A DNA stretch of 64,000 nt from Litoditis marina. Lineage: Eukaryota > Nematoda > Chromadorea > Rhabditida > Rhabditidae. The stretch spans positions 62,001 to 126,000 of the forward strand of contig CAXIWQ010000225.1 of NCBI GenBank assembly GCA_964036275.1. The letters run 5' to 3'. The notes below the pieces were generated by a model. The model saw nothing but the letters and a program-made list of their open reading frames with translations, was not told the origin of the DNA and searched no databases. Below, piece by piece: positions 14,401-28,800 of the stretch; the first letter of the stretch is position 1; every line of letters begins with the position of its first letter. A program made the position numbers and the translations under genes.

Positions 14401-16866
14401 CCCAGCTACAAAAACCTAATACTATTCTGTGGCGCACAGCCAGAAAATACGAATTAACGCGGTTATCGACTCTTTGCCTTGCAGCTACAGAGAACAGTTC
14501 ATACGGCTATCAAATCTGTTGCTCCCAGCTACAAAAACCTAATACGACAATCTTTTCTGTGGCGCACAGCCACAAAATACGAATTATCGCGGTTATCGAC
14601 TTGTTGGCTTGCAGCTACAGAGAAAAGTTCATACGGCTATCAAGTCTGTTGCTCCCAGCTACAAAAACCTGATACGACAATCTATTCTGTGGCGCACAGC
14701 CACAAAAGACAAATTAACGCGGTTATTACCTCTTTGCCTTGCAGCTACAGAAAAAAGTTCATACGGCTATCAAGTCTGTTGCTCCCAGCTACGAAAACCT
14801 AATACGACTTTATATTCTGTGGCGCACAGCCACAAAAGACAAATTAACGCGGTTATTGACTCTTTGCCGTGCAGCTACAGGAAAAAGGTTATACGGCTAT
14901 CAAGTATGTTGCTCCCAGCTACAAAAACCTAATACTATTCTGTGGCGCACAGCCACAAAATACGAATTATCGCGGTTATCGACTTGTTGGCTTGCAGCTA
15001 CAGAGAAAAGTTCATACGGCTATCAAGTCTGTTGCTCCCAGCTACAAAAACCTGATACGACAATCTATTCTGTGGCGCACAGCCACAAAAGACAAATTAA
15101 CGCGGTTATTACCTCTTTGCCTTGCAGCTACAGAAAAAAGTTCATACGGCTATCAAGTCTGTTGCTCCCAGCTACGAAAACCTAATTCGACTTTATATTC
15201 TGTGGCGCACAGCCACAAAAGACAAATTAACGCGGTTATTGACTCTTTGCCGTGCAGCTACAGGAAAAAAGTTATACGGCTATCAAGTATGTTGCTCCCA
15301 GCTACAAAAACCTAATACTATTCTGTGGCGCACAGCCACAAAATACGAATTAACGCGGTTATCGACTCTTTGCCTTGCAGCTACAGAGAACATTCCATAC
15401 GGCTATCAAATCTGTTGCTCCCAGCTACAAAAACCTATTACGACAATCTATTCTGTGGCGCACAGCCACAAAGTACGAATTATCGCGGTTATCGACTTGT
15501 TGGCTTGCAGCTACAGAGAAAAGTTCATACGGCTATCAAGTCTGTTGCTCCCAGCTACAAAAACCTGATACGACAATCTATTCTGTGGCGCACAGCCACA
15601 AAAGACAAATTAACGCGGTTATTACCTCTTTGCCTTGCAGCTACAGAAAAAAGTTTATACGGCTATCAAGTCTGTTGCTCATGGCTACAAAAACCTAATA
15701 CGACTTTATATTCTGTGGCGCACAGCCACAAAAGACAAATTAACGCGGTTATTGACTCTTTGCCGTGCAGCTACAGAAAAAAGTTTATACGGCTATCAAG
15801 TATGTTGCTCCCAGCTACAAAAACCTAATACGACTATCTATTCTGTGGCGCACAGCCACAAAATACGAATTAACGCGGTTATCGACTGTTTGCTTTGCAG
15901 CTACAGAAAAAAGTTAATACGGCTATCAAGTCTGTTGCTCCCAGCTACAAAAACCTAATACGACAATCTATTCTGTGGCGCACAGCCACAAAAACGAATT
16001 AACGCGGTTATCGACATTTTGACTTGCAGCTACAAAAAAAATCATACGGCTATCAAGTCTGTTGCTCCCAACTACAAAAACATAATACGACTTTATATTC
16101 TGTGGCGCACAGCCACAAAATACAAATTAACGCGGTTATTGACTCTTTGCCTTGCAGTTACAGAGAACATTTCATACGGCTATCAAATCTGTTGCTCCCA
16201 GCTACAAAAACCTAATACGACAATCTATTCTGTGGCGCACAGCCACAAAATACGAATTAACGCGGTTATCGACTCTTTGCCTAGCAGCTACAGAAAAAAG
16301 TTTATACGGCTATCAAATCTGTTGCTCCCAGCTACAAAAACCTAATACGACAATCTATTCTGTGGCGCACCGCCACAAAATACGAATTAACGTGGTTATC
16401 GACTCTTTGCCTTGCAGCTACAGAAGAAAAGTTTATACGGCTTTCAAGTCTGTTGCTCATGGCTACAAAAACCTAATACGACTTTATATCCTGTGGCGCA
16501 CAGCCACAAAAGACAAATTATCGCGGTTATTACCTCTTTGCCTTGCAGCTACAGAAAAAAGTTCATACGGCTATCAAGTCTGTTGCTCCCAGCTACGAAA
16601 ACCTGATACGACAATCTATTCTAAGGCGCACAGCCACAAAAAACAAATTAACGCGGTTATTACCTCTTTGCCTTGCAGCTACAGAAAGAAGTTCATACGG
16701 CTATCAAGTCTGTTGCTCCCAGCTACAAAAACCTAATACGACTTTGTATTCTGTGGCGCACAGCCACAAAAGACAAATTAACGCGGTTATTGACTCTTTG
16801 CCGTGCAGCTACAGGGAAAAGGTTATACGGCTATCAAGTATGTTGCTCCCAGCTACAAAAACCCAA
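8430..16866 (+). repeat. Duplicated ~3-kb satellite block, shift 5,427
   Basis: The monomer series at ~8,430-11,440 recurs at ~13,857-16,866. Diagnostic variants keep their order, including a CTACGAAAACC unit, the 124-bp short unit, the AAAAAAATCATACGG unit (10,605 and 16,031) and the GCACCGCC loop variant (10,942 and 16,368). A smaller internal copy is seen inside: ~10,726-11,440 recurs at ~11,760-12,474 (shift 1,034, about 8 monomers). The right edges are where the two series switch to different neighbours. Confidence 0.8.
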
Positions 16867-19800
16867 TACGACAATCTATTCTGTGGCGCACAGCCACAAA
16901 ATACGAATTATCGCGGTTATCGACTTGTTGGCTTGCAGCTACAGAGAAAAGTTCATACGGCTATCAAGTCTGTTGCTCCCAGCTACAAAAACCTGATACG
17001 ACAATCTATTCTGTGGCGCACAGCCACAAAAGACAAATTAACGCGGTTATTACCTCTTTGCCTTGCAGCTACAGAAAAAAGTTCATACGGCTATCAAGTC
17101 TGTTGCTCCCAGCTACGAAAACCTAATACGACTTTATATTCTGTGGCGCACAGCCACAAAAGACAAATTAACGCGGTTATTGACTCTTTGCCGTGCAGCT
17201 ACAGGAAAAAGGTTATACGGCTATCAAGTATGTTGCTCCCAGCTACAAAAACCTAATACTATTCTGTGGCGCACAGCCACAAAATACGAATTAACGCGGG
17301 TATCGACTCTTTGCCTTGCAGCTACAGAGAACAGTTCATACGGCTATCAAATCTGTTGCTCCCAGCTACAAAAACCTAATACGACAATCTATTCTGTGGC
17401 GCACAGCCACAAAATACGAATTATCGCGGTTATCGACTTGTTGGTCTGCAGCTAAAGAGAAAAGTTCATACGGCTATCAAGTCTGTTGCTCCCAGCTACA
17501 AAAACCTAATACGACTTTATATTCTGTGGCGCACAGCCACAAAAGACAAATTAACGCGGTTATTGACTCTTTGCCGTGCAGCTACAGGAAAAAAGTTATA
17601 CGGCTATCAAGTATGTTGCTCCCAGCTACAAAAACCTAATACTATTCTGTGGCGCACAGCCACAAAATACGAATTAACGCGGTTATCGACTCTTTGCCTT
17701 GCAGCTACAGAGAACATTCCATACGGCTATCAAATCTGTTGCTCCCAGCTACAAAAACCTATTACGACAATCTATTCTGTGGCGCACAGCCACAAAGTAC
17801 GAATTATCGCGGTTATCGACTTGTTGGCTTGCAGCTACAGAGAAAAGTTCATACGGCTATCAAGTCTGTTGCTCCCAGCTACAAAAACCTGATACGACAA
17901 TCTATTCTGTGGCGCACAGCCACAAAAGACAAATTAACGCGGTTATTACCTCTTTGCCTTGCAGCTACAGAAAAAAGTTTATACGGCTATCAAGTCTGTT
18001 GCTCATGGCTACAAAAACCTAATACGACTTTATATTCTGTGGCGCACAGCCACAAAAGACAAATTAACGCGGTTATTGACTCTTTGCCGTGCAGCTACAG
18101 AAAAAAGTTTATACGGCTATCAAGTATGTTGCTCCCAGCTACAAAAACCTAATACGACTATCTATTCTGTGGCGCACAGCCACAAAATACGAATTAACGC
18201 GGTTATCGACTGTTTGCTTTGCAGCTACAGAAAAAAGTTAATACGGCTATCAAGTCTGTTGCTCCCAGCTACAAAAACCTAATACGACAATCTATTCTGT
18301 GGCGCACAGCCACAAAAACGAATTAACGCGGTTATCGACATTTTGACTTGCAGCTACAAAAAAAATCATACGGCTATCAAGTCTGTTGCTCCCAACTACA
18401 AAAACATAATACGACTTTATATTCTGTGGCGCACAGCCACAAAATACAAATTAACGCGGTTATTGACTCTTTGCCTTGCAGTTACAGAGAACATTTCATA
18501 CGGCTATCAAATCTGTTGCTCCCAGCTACAAAAACCTAATACGACAATCTATTCTGTGGCGCACAGCCACAAAATACGAATTAACGCGGTTATCGACTCT
18601 TTGCCTAGCAGCTACAGAAAAAAGTTTATACGGCTATCAAATCTGTTGCTCCCAGCTACAAAAACCTAATACGACAATCTATTCTGTGGCGCACCGCCAC
18701 AAAATACGAATTAACGTGGTTATCGACTCTTTGCCTTGCAGCTACAGAAGAAAAGTTTATACGGCTTTCAAGTCTGTTGCTCATGGCTACAAAAACCTAA
18801 TACGACTTTATATCCTGTGGCGCACAGCCACAAAAGACAAATTATCGCGGTTATTACCTCTTTGCCTTGCAGCTACAGAAAAAAGTTCATACGGCTATCA
18901 AGTCTGTTGCTCCCAGCTACGAAAACCTGATACGACAATCTATTCTAAGGCGCACAGCCACAAAAGACAAATTAACGCGGTTATTACCTCTTTGCCTTGC
19001 AGCTACAGAAAGAAGTTCATACGGCTATCAAGTCTGTTGCTCCCAGCTACAAAAACCTAATACGACTTTGTATTCTGTGGCGCACAGCCACAAAAGACAA
19101 ATTAACGCGGTTATTGACTCTTTGCCGTGCAGCTACAGGGAAAAGGTTATACGGCTATCAAGTATGTTGCTCCCAGCTACAAAAACCCAATACGACAATC
19201 TATTCTGTGGCGCACAGCCACAAAATACGAATTATCGCGGTTATCGACTTGTTGGCTTGCAGCTACAGAGAAAAGTTCATACGGCTATCAAGTCTGTTGC
19301 TCCCAGCTACAAAAACCTGATACGACAATCTATTCTGTGGCGCACAGCCACAAAAGACAAATTAACGCGGTTATTACCTCTTTGCCTTGCAGCTACAGAA
19401 AAAAGTTCATACGGCTATCAAGTCTGTTGCTCCCAGCTACGAAAACCTAATACGACTTTATATTCTGTGGCGCACAGCCACAAAAGACAAATTAACGCGG
19501 TTATTGACTCTTTGCCGTGCAGCTACAGGAAAAAGGTTATACGGCTATCAAGTATGTTGCTCCCAGCTACAAAAACCTAATACTATTCTGTGGCGCACAG
19601 CCACAAAATACGAATTAACGCGGGTATCGACTCTTTGCCTTGCAGCTACAGAGAACAGTTCATACGGCTATCAAATCTGTTGCTCCCAGCTACAAAAACC
19701 TAATACGACAATCTATTCTGTGGCGCACAGCCACAAAATACGAATTATCGCGGTTATCGACTTGTTGGTCTGCAGCTAAAGAGAAAAGTTCATACGGCTA

Positions 19801-22800
19801 TCAAGTCTGTTGCTCCCAGCTACAAAAACCTAATACGACTATATATTCTGTGGCGCACAGCCACAAAAGACGAATTAACGCGGTTATTGACTCTTTGCCT
19901 CGCAGTTACAGAGAACATTTCATACGGCTATCAAATCTGTTGCTCCCAGCTACAAAAACCTAATACGACAATCTATTCTGTGGCGCACAGCCACAAAGAC
20001 GAATTAACGCGGTTATTGACATTTTGACTTGCAGCTACAAAAAAAATCATACGGCTATCAAGTCTGTTGCTTCCAACTACAAAAACAAAATACGACAATC
20101 TATTCTGTGGCGCACAGCCACGAAATACGAATTAACGCGGTTATCGACTCATTGGCTTGCAGCTACGGAAAAAAGTTTATACGGCTATCAAGTATGTTGC
20201 TCCCAGCTAGAAAAACCCAATACAACTATCTATTCTGTGGCACACAGCCACAAAATACGAATTAACGCGGTTATCGACTCTTTGCCTTGCAGCTACAGAA
20301 AAAAGTTTATACGGCTATCAAGTCTGTTGCTCATGGCTACAAAAACCTAATACGACTTTATATTCTGTGGCGCACAGCCACAAAAGACAAATTAACGCGG
20401 TTATTGACTCTTTGCAGCTACAGAAAAAAGTTTATACGGCTATCAAGTATGTTGCTCCCAGCTACAAAAACCTAATACGACTATCTATTCTGTGGCGCAC
20501 AGCCACAAAATACGAATTAACGCGGTTATCGACTATTTGCTTTGCAGCTACAGAAAAAAGTTAATACGGCTATCAAGTCTGTTGTTCCCAGCTACAAAAA
20601 CCTGATACGACAATCTATTCTGTGGCGCACAGCCACAAAATACGAATTAACGCGGTTATCGACTCTTTGCCTTGCAGCTACAGAGAACAGTTTATACGGC
20701 TATCAAGTATGTTGCTCCCAGCTAGAAAAACCCAATACAACTATCTATTATGTGGCACACAGCCACAAAATACGAATTAACGCGGTTATCGACTATTTGC
20801 TTTGCAGCTACAGAAAAAAGTTAATACGGCTATCAAGTCTGTTGTTCCCAGCTACAAAAACCTGATACGACAATCTATTCTGTGGCGCACAGCCACAAAA
20901 TACGAATTAACGCGGTTATCGACTCTTTGCCTTGCAGCTACAGAGAACAGTTCATACGGCTATCAAATATGTTGCTCCCAGCTACAAAAACCTAATACGA
21001 CAATCTATTCTGTGGCGCACAGCCACAACATACGAATTAACGCGGTTATCGACTTTTTGCCCTGCAGCTACAGAGAACAGTTCATACGGCTATCAAGTTG
21101 CTCATGGCTACAAAAACCTTATACGACTTTATATTCAGTGGCGCACAGCCACAAAAGACAAATTTACGCGGTTATTGACTCTTTGCCTTGCAGCTACAGA
21201 AAAAAGTTTATACGGCTATCAAGTATGTTGCTCCCAGCTAGAAAAACCCAATACAACTATCTATTCTGTGGCACACAGCCACAAAATACGAATTAACGCG
21301 GTTATCGACTCTTTGCCTTGCAGCTACAGAAAAAAGTTTATACGGCTATCAAGTCTGTTGCTCATGACTACAAAACCTAATACGACTTTATATTCTGTGG
21401 CGCACAGCCACAAAAGACAAATTAACGCGGTTATCACCTTATTGCCTTGCAGCTACAGAAAAAAAAGTTTATACGGCTATCAAATCTGTTGCTCGCAGCT
21501 ACAAAAACCTAATACGACAATCTATTATGTGGCGCACAGCCACAAAATACGAATTAACGCTGTTATCGACTCTTTGGCTTGCAGCTACAGAGAAAAGCTT
21601 ATACGGCTACCAAGTGTGTTGCTCACAGCTACAAGAACCTAATACGACTATATATTCTGTGGCGCACAGCCACAAAATACGAATTAACGCTGTTATCGAC
21701 TCTTTGGCTTGCAGCTACAGAAAAAAGCTTATACGGCTATCAAGTCTGTTGCTCCCAGCTACAAAAACCTAATACGACTTTATATTCTGTGGCGCACAGC
21801 CACAAAAGACAAATTAACGCGGTTATCGACTCTTTGGCTTGCAGCTACAGAAAAAAGCTTATACGGCTATCAAGTCTGTTGCTCATGGCTACAAAAACCT
21901 AATGCGACTTTGTATTCTGTGGCGCACAGCCACAAAATACGAATTAACGCTGTTATCGACTCTTTGGCTTGCAGCTACAGAAAAAAGCTTATACGGCTAT
22001 CAAGTCTGTTGCTCCCAGCTACAAAAACCTAATACGACTTTATATTCTGTGGCGCACAGCCACAAAAGACAAATTAACGCGGTTATCGACTCTTTGGCTT
22101 GCAGCTACAGAAAAAAGTTCATACGGCTATCAAGTCTGTTGCTCCCAGCTACAAAAACCTAATACGACTTTGTATTCTGTGGCGCACAGCCACAAAAGAC
22201 AAATTAACGCGGTTATTGACTCTTTGCCGTGCAGCTACAGGGAAAAGGTTATACGGCTATCAAGTATGTTGCTCCCAGCTACAAAAACCTAATACGACTA
22301 TCTATTCTGTGGCGCACAGCCACAAATTACGAATTAACGCGGTTATCGACTCTTTGCCTTGCAGCTACAGAGAACAGTTCATACGGCTATCAAATCTGTT
22401 GCTCCCAGCTACAAAAACCTAATACGACAATCTATTCTGTGGCGCACAGCCACAAAATACGAATTATCGCGGTTATCGACTTGTTGGCTTGCAGCTACAG
22501 AGAAAAGTTTATACGGATATCAAGTCTGTTGCTCCCAGCTACGAAAACCTAATTCGACTTTATATTCTGTGGCGCACAGCCACAAAAGACAAATTAACGC
22601 GGTTATTGACTTTTTGCCGTGCAGCTACAGGAAAAAGGTTATACGGCTATCAAGTATGTTGCTCCCAGCTACAAAAACCTAATACTATTCTGTGGCGCAC
22701 AGCCAGAAAATACGAATTAACGCGGTTATCGACTCTTTGCCTTGCAGCTACAGAGAACAGTTCATACGGCTATCAAATCTGTTGCTCCCAGCTACAAAAA

Positions 22801-25800
22801 CCTAATACGACAATCTTTTCTGTGGCGCACAGCCACAAAATACGAATTATCGCGGTTATCGACTTGTTGGCTTGCAGCTACAGAGAAAAGTTCATACGGC
22901 TATCAAGTCTGTTGCTCCCAGCTACAAAAACCTGATACGACAATCTATTCTGTGGCGCACAGCCACAAAAGACAAATTAACGCGGTTATTACCTCTTTGC
23001 CTTGCAGCTACAGAAAAAAGTTCATACGGCTATCAAGTCTGTTGCTCCCAGCTACGAAAACCTAATACGACTTTATATTCTGTGGCGCACAGCCACAAAA
23101 GACAAATTAACGCGGTTATTGACTCTTTGCCGTGCAGCTACAGGAAAAAGGTTATACGGCTATCAAGTATGTTGCTCCCAGCTACAAAAACCTAATACTA
23201 TTCTGTGGCGCACAGCCACAAAATACGAATTATCGCGGTTATCGACTTGTTGGCTTGCAGCTACAGAGAAAAGTTCATACGGCTATCAAGTCTGTTGCTC
23301 CCAGCTACAAAAACCTGATACGACAATAAATTCTGTGGCGCACAGCCACAAAAGACAAATTAACGCGGTTATTACCTCTTTGCCTTGCAGCTACAGAAAA
23401 AAGTTCATACGGCTATCAAGTCTGTTGCTCCCAGCTACGAAAACCTAATTCGACTTTATATTCTGTGGCGCACAGCCACAAAAGACAAATTAACGCGGTT
23501 ATTGACTCTTTGCCGTGCAGCTACAGGAAAAAAGTTATACGGCTATCAAGTATGTTGCTCCCAGCTACAAAAACCTAATACTATTCTGTGGCGCACAGCC
23601 ACAAAATACGAATTAACGCGGTTATCGACTCTTTGCCTTGCAGCTACAGAGAACATTCCATACGGCTATCAAATCTGTTGCTCCCAGCTACAAAAACCTA
23701 TTACGACAATCTATTCTGTGGCGCACAGCCACAAAGTACGAATTATCGCGGTTATCGACTTGTTGGCTTGCAGCTACAGAGAAAAGTTCATACGGCTATC
23801 AAGTCTGTTGCTCCCAGCTACAAAAACCTGATACGACAATCTATTCTGTGGCGCACAGCCACAAAAGACAAATTAACGCGGTTATTACCTCTTTGCCTTG
23901 CAGCTACAGAAAAAAGTTTATACGGCTATCAAGTCTGTTGCTCATGGCTACAAAAACCTAATACGACTTTATATTCTGTGGCGCACAGCCACAAAAGACA
24001 AATTAACGCGGTTATTGACTCTTTGCCGTGCAGCTACAGAAAAAAGTTTATACGGCTATCAAGTATGTTGCTCCCAGCTACAAAAACCTAATACGACTAT
24101 CTATTCTGTGGCGCACAGCCACAAAATACGAATTAACGCGGTTATCGACTGTTTGCTTTGCAGCTACAGAAAAAAGTTAATACGGCTATCAAGTCTGTTG
24201 CTCCCAGCTACAAAAACCTAATACGACAATCTATTCTGTGGCGCACAGCCACAAAAACGAATTAACGCGGTTATCGACATTTTGACTTGCAGCTACAAAA
24301 AAAATCATACGGCTATCAAGTCTGTTGCTCCCAACTACAAAAACATAATACGACTTTATATTCTGTGGCGCACAGCCACAAAATACAAATTAACGCGGTT
24401 ATTGACTCTTTGCCTTGCAGTTACAGAGAACATTTCATACGGCTATCAAATCTGTTGCTCCCAGCTACAAAAACCTAATACGACAATCTATTCTGTGGCG
24501 CACAGCCACAAAATACGAATTAACGCGGTTATCGACTCTTTGCCTAGCAGCTACAGAAAAAAGTTTATACGGCTATCAAATCTGTTGCTCCCAGCTACAA
24601 AAACCTAATACGACAATCTATTCTGTGGCGCACCGCCACAAAATACGAATTAACGTGGTTATCGACTCTTTGCCTTGCAGCTACAGAAGAAAAGTTTATA
24701 CGGCTTTCAAGTCTGTTGCTCATGGCTACAAAAACCTAATACGACTTTATATCCTGTGGCGCACAGCCACAAAAGACAAATTATCGCGGTTATTACCTCT
24801 TTGCCTTGCAGCTACAGAAAAAAGTTCATACGGCTATCAAGTCTGTTGCTCCCAGCTACGAAAACCTGATACGACAATCTATTCTAAGGCGCACAGCCAC
24901 AAAAAACAAATTAACGCGGTTATTACCTCTTTGCCTTGCAGCTACAGAAAGAAGTTCATACGGCAATCAAGTCTGTTGCTCCCAGCTACAAAAACCTAAT
25001 ACGACTTTGTATTCTGTGGCGCACAGCCACAAAAGACAAATTAACGCGGTTATTGACTCTTTGCCGTGCAGCTACAGGGAAAAGGTTATACGGCTATCAA
25101 GTATGTTGCTCCCAGCTACAAAAACCCAATACGACAATCTATTCTGTGGCGCACAGCCACAAAATACGAATTATCGCGGTTATCGACTTGTTGGCTTGCA
25201 GCTACAGAGAAAAGTTCATACGGCTATCAAGTCTGTTGCTCCCAGCTACAAAAACCTGATACGACAATCTATTCTGTGGCGCACAGCCACAAAAGACAAA
25301 TTAACGCGGTTATTACCTCTTTGCCTTGCAGCTACAGAAAAAAGTTCATACGGCTATCAAGTCTGTTGCTCCCAGCTACGAAAACCTAATACGACTTTAT
25401 ATTCTGTGGCGCACAGCCACAAAAGACAAATTAACGCGGTTATTGACTCTTTGCCGTGCAGCTACAGGAAAAAGGTTATACGGCTATCAAGTATGTTGCT
25501 CCCAGCTACAAAAACCTAATACTATTCTGTGGCGCACAGCCACAAAATACGAATTAACGCGGGTATCGACTCTTTGCCTTGCAGCTACAGAGAACAGTTC
25601 ATACGGCTATCAAATCTGTTGCTCCCAGCTACAAAAACCTAATACGACAATCTATTCTGTGGCGCACAGCCACAAAATACGAATTATCGCGGTTATCGAC
25701 TTGTTGGTCTGCAGCTAAAGAGAAAAGTTCATACGGCTATCAAGTCTGTTGCTCCCAGCTACAAAAACCTAATACGACTTTATATTCTGTGGCGCACAGC

Positions 25801-28800
25801 CACAAAAGACAAATTAACGCGGTTATTGACTCTTTGCCGTGCAGCTACAGGAAAAAAGTTATACGGCTATCAAGTATGTTGCTCCCAGCTACAAAAACCT
25901 AATACTATTCTGTGGCGCACAGCCACAAAATACGAATTAACGCGGTTATCGACTCTTTGCCTTGCAGCTACAGAGAACATTCCATACGGCTATCAAATCT
26001 GTTGCTCCCAGCTACAAAAACCTATTACGACAATCTATTCTGTGGCGCACAGCCACAAAGTACGAATTATCGCGGTTATCGACTTGTTGGCTTGCAGCTA
26101 CAGAGAAAAGTTCATACGGCTATCAAGTCTGTTGCTCCCAGCTACAAAAACCTGATACGACAATCTATTCTGTGGCGCACAGCCACAAAAGACAAATTAA
26201 CGCGGTTATTACCTCTTTGCCTTGCAGCTACAGAAAAAAGTTTATACGGCTATCAAGTCTGTTGCTCATGGCTACAAAAACCTAATACGACTTTATATTC
26301 TGTGGCGCACAGCCACAAAAGACAAATTAACGCGGTTATTGACTCTTTGCCGTGCAGCTACAGAAAAAAGTTTATACGGCTATCAAGTATGTTGCTCCCA
26401 GCTACAAAAACCTAATACGACTATCTATTCTGTGGCGCACAGCCACAAAATACGAATTAACGCGGTTATCGACTGTTTGCTTTGCAGCTACAGAAAAAAG
26501 TTAATACGGCTATCAAGTCTGTTGCTCCCAGCTACAAAAACCTAATACGACAATCTATTCTGTGGCGCACAGCCACAAAAACGAATTAACGCGGTTATCG
26601 ACATTTTGACTTGCAGCTACAAAAAAAATCATACGGCTATCAAGTCTGTTGCTCCCAACTACAAAAACATAATACGACTTTATATTCTGTGGCGCACAGC
26701 CACAAAATACAAATTAACGCGGTTATTGACTCTTTGCCTTGCAGTTACAGAGAACATTTCATACGGCTATCAAATCTGTTGCTCCCAGCTACAAAAACCT
26801 AATACGACAATCTATTCTGTGGCGCACAGCCACAAAATACGAATTAACGCGGTTATCGACTCTTTGCCTAGCAGCTACAGAAAAAAGTTTATACGGCTAT
26901 CAAATCTGTTGCTCCCAGCTACAAAAACCTAATACGACAATCTATTCTGTGGCGCACCGCCACAAAATACGAATTAACGTGGTTATCGACTCTTTGCCTT
27001 GCAGCTACAGAAGAAAAGTTTATACGGCTTTCAAGTCTGTTGCTCATGGCTACAAAAACCTAATACGACTTTATATCCTGTGGCGCACAGCCACAAAAGA
27101 CAAATTATCGCGGTTATTACCTCTTTGCCTTGCAGCTACAGAAAAAAGTTCATACGGCTATCAAGTCTGTTGCTCCCAGCTACGAAAACCTGATACGACA
27201 ATCTATTCTAAGGCGCACAGCCACAAAAGACAAATTAACGCGGTTATTACCTCTTTGCCTTGCAGCTACAGAAAGAAGTTCATACGGCTATCAAGTCTGT
27301 TGCTCCCAGCTACAAAAACCTAATACGACTTTGTATTCTGTGGCGCACAGCCACAAAAGACAAATTAACGCGGTTATTGACTCTTTGCCGTGCAGCTACA
27401 GGGAAAAGGTTATACGGCTATCAAGTATGTTGCTCCCAGCTACAAAAACCCAATACGACAATCTATTCTGTGGCGCACAGCCACAAAATACGAATTATCG
27501 CGGTTATCGACTTGTTGGCTTGCAGCTACAGAGAAAAGTTCATACGGCTATCAAGTCTGTTGCTCCCAGCTACAAAAACCTGATACGACAATCTATTCTG
27601 TGGCGCACAGCCACAAAAGACAAATTAACGCGGTTATTACCTCTTTGCCTTGCAGCTACAGAAAAAAGTTCATACGGCTATCAAGTCTGTTGCTCCCAGC
27701 TACGAAAACCTAATACGACTTTATATTCTGTGGCGCACAGCCACAAAAGACAAATTAACGCGGTTATTGACTCTTTGCCGTGCAGCTACAGGAAAAAGGT
27801 TATACGGCTATCAAGTATGTTGCTCCCAGCTACAAAAACCTAATACTATTCTGTGGCGCACAGCCACAAAATACGAATTAACGCGGGTATCGACTCTTTG
27901 CCTTGCAGCTACAGAGAACAGTTCATACGGCTATCAAATCTGTTGCTCCCAGCTACAAAAACCTAATACGACAATCTATTCTGTGGCGCACAGCCACAAA
28001 ATACGAATTATCGCGGTTATCGACTTGTTGGTCTGCAGCTAAAGAGAAAAGTTCATACGGCTATCAAGTCTGTTGCTCCCAGCTACAAAAACCTAATACG
28101 ACTATATATTCTGTGGCGCACAGCCACAAAAGACGAATTAACGCGGTTATTGACTCTTTGCCTCGCAGTTACAGAGAACATTTCATACGGCTATCAAATC
28201 TGTTGCTCCCAGCTACAAAAACCTAATACGACAATCTATTCTGTGGCGCACAGCCACAAAGACGAATTAACGCGGTTATTGACATTTTGACTTGCAGCTA
28301 CAAAAAAAATCATACGGCTATCAAGTCTGTTGCTTCCAACTACAAAAACAAAATACGACAATCTATTCTGTGGCGCACAGCCACGAAATACGAATTAACG
28401 CGGTTATCGACTCATTGGCTTGCAGCTACGGAAAAAAGTTTATACGGCTATCAAGTATGTTGCTCCCAGCTAGAAAAACCCAATACAACTATCTATTCTG
28501 TGGCACACAGCCACAAAATACGAATTAACGCGGTTATCGACTCTTTGCCTTGCAGCTACAGAAAAAAGTTTATACGGCTATCAAGTCTGTTGCTCATGGC
28601 TACAAAAACCTAATACGACTTTATATTCTGTGGCGCACAGCCACAAAAGACAAATTAACGCGGTTATTGACTCTTTGCAGCTACAGAAAAAAGTTTATAC
28701 GGCTATCAAGTATGTTGCTCCCAGCTACAAAAACCTAATACGACTATCTATTCTGTGGCGCACAGCCACAAAATACGAATTAACGCGGTTATCGACTATT

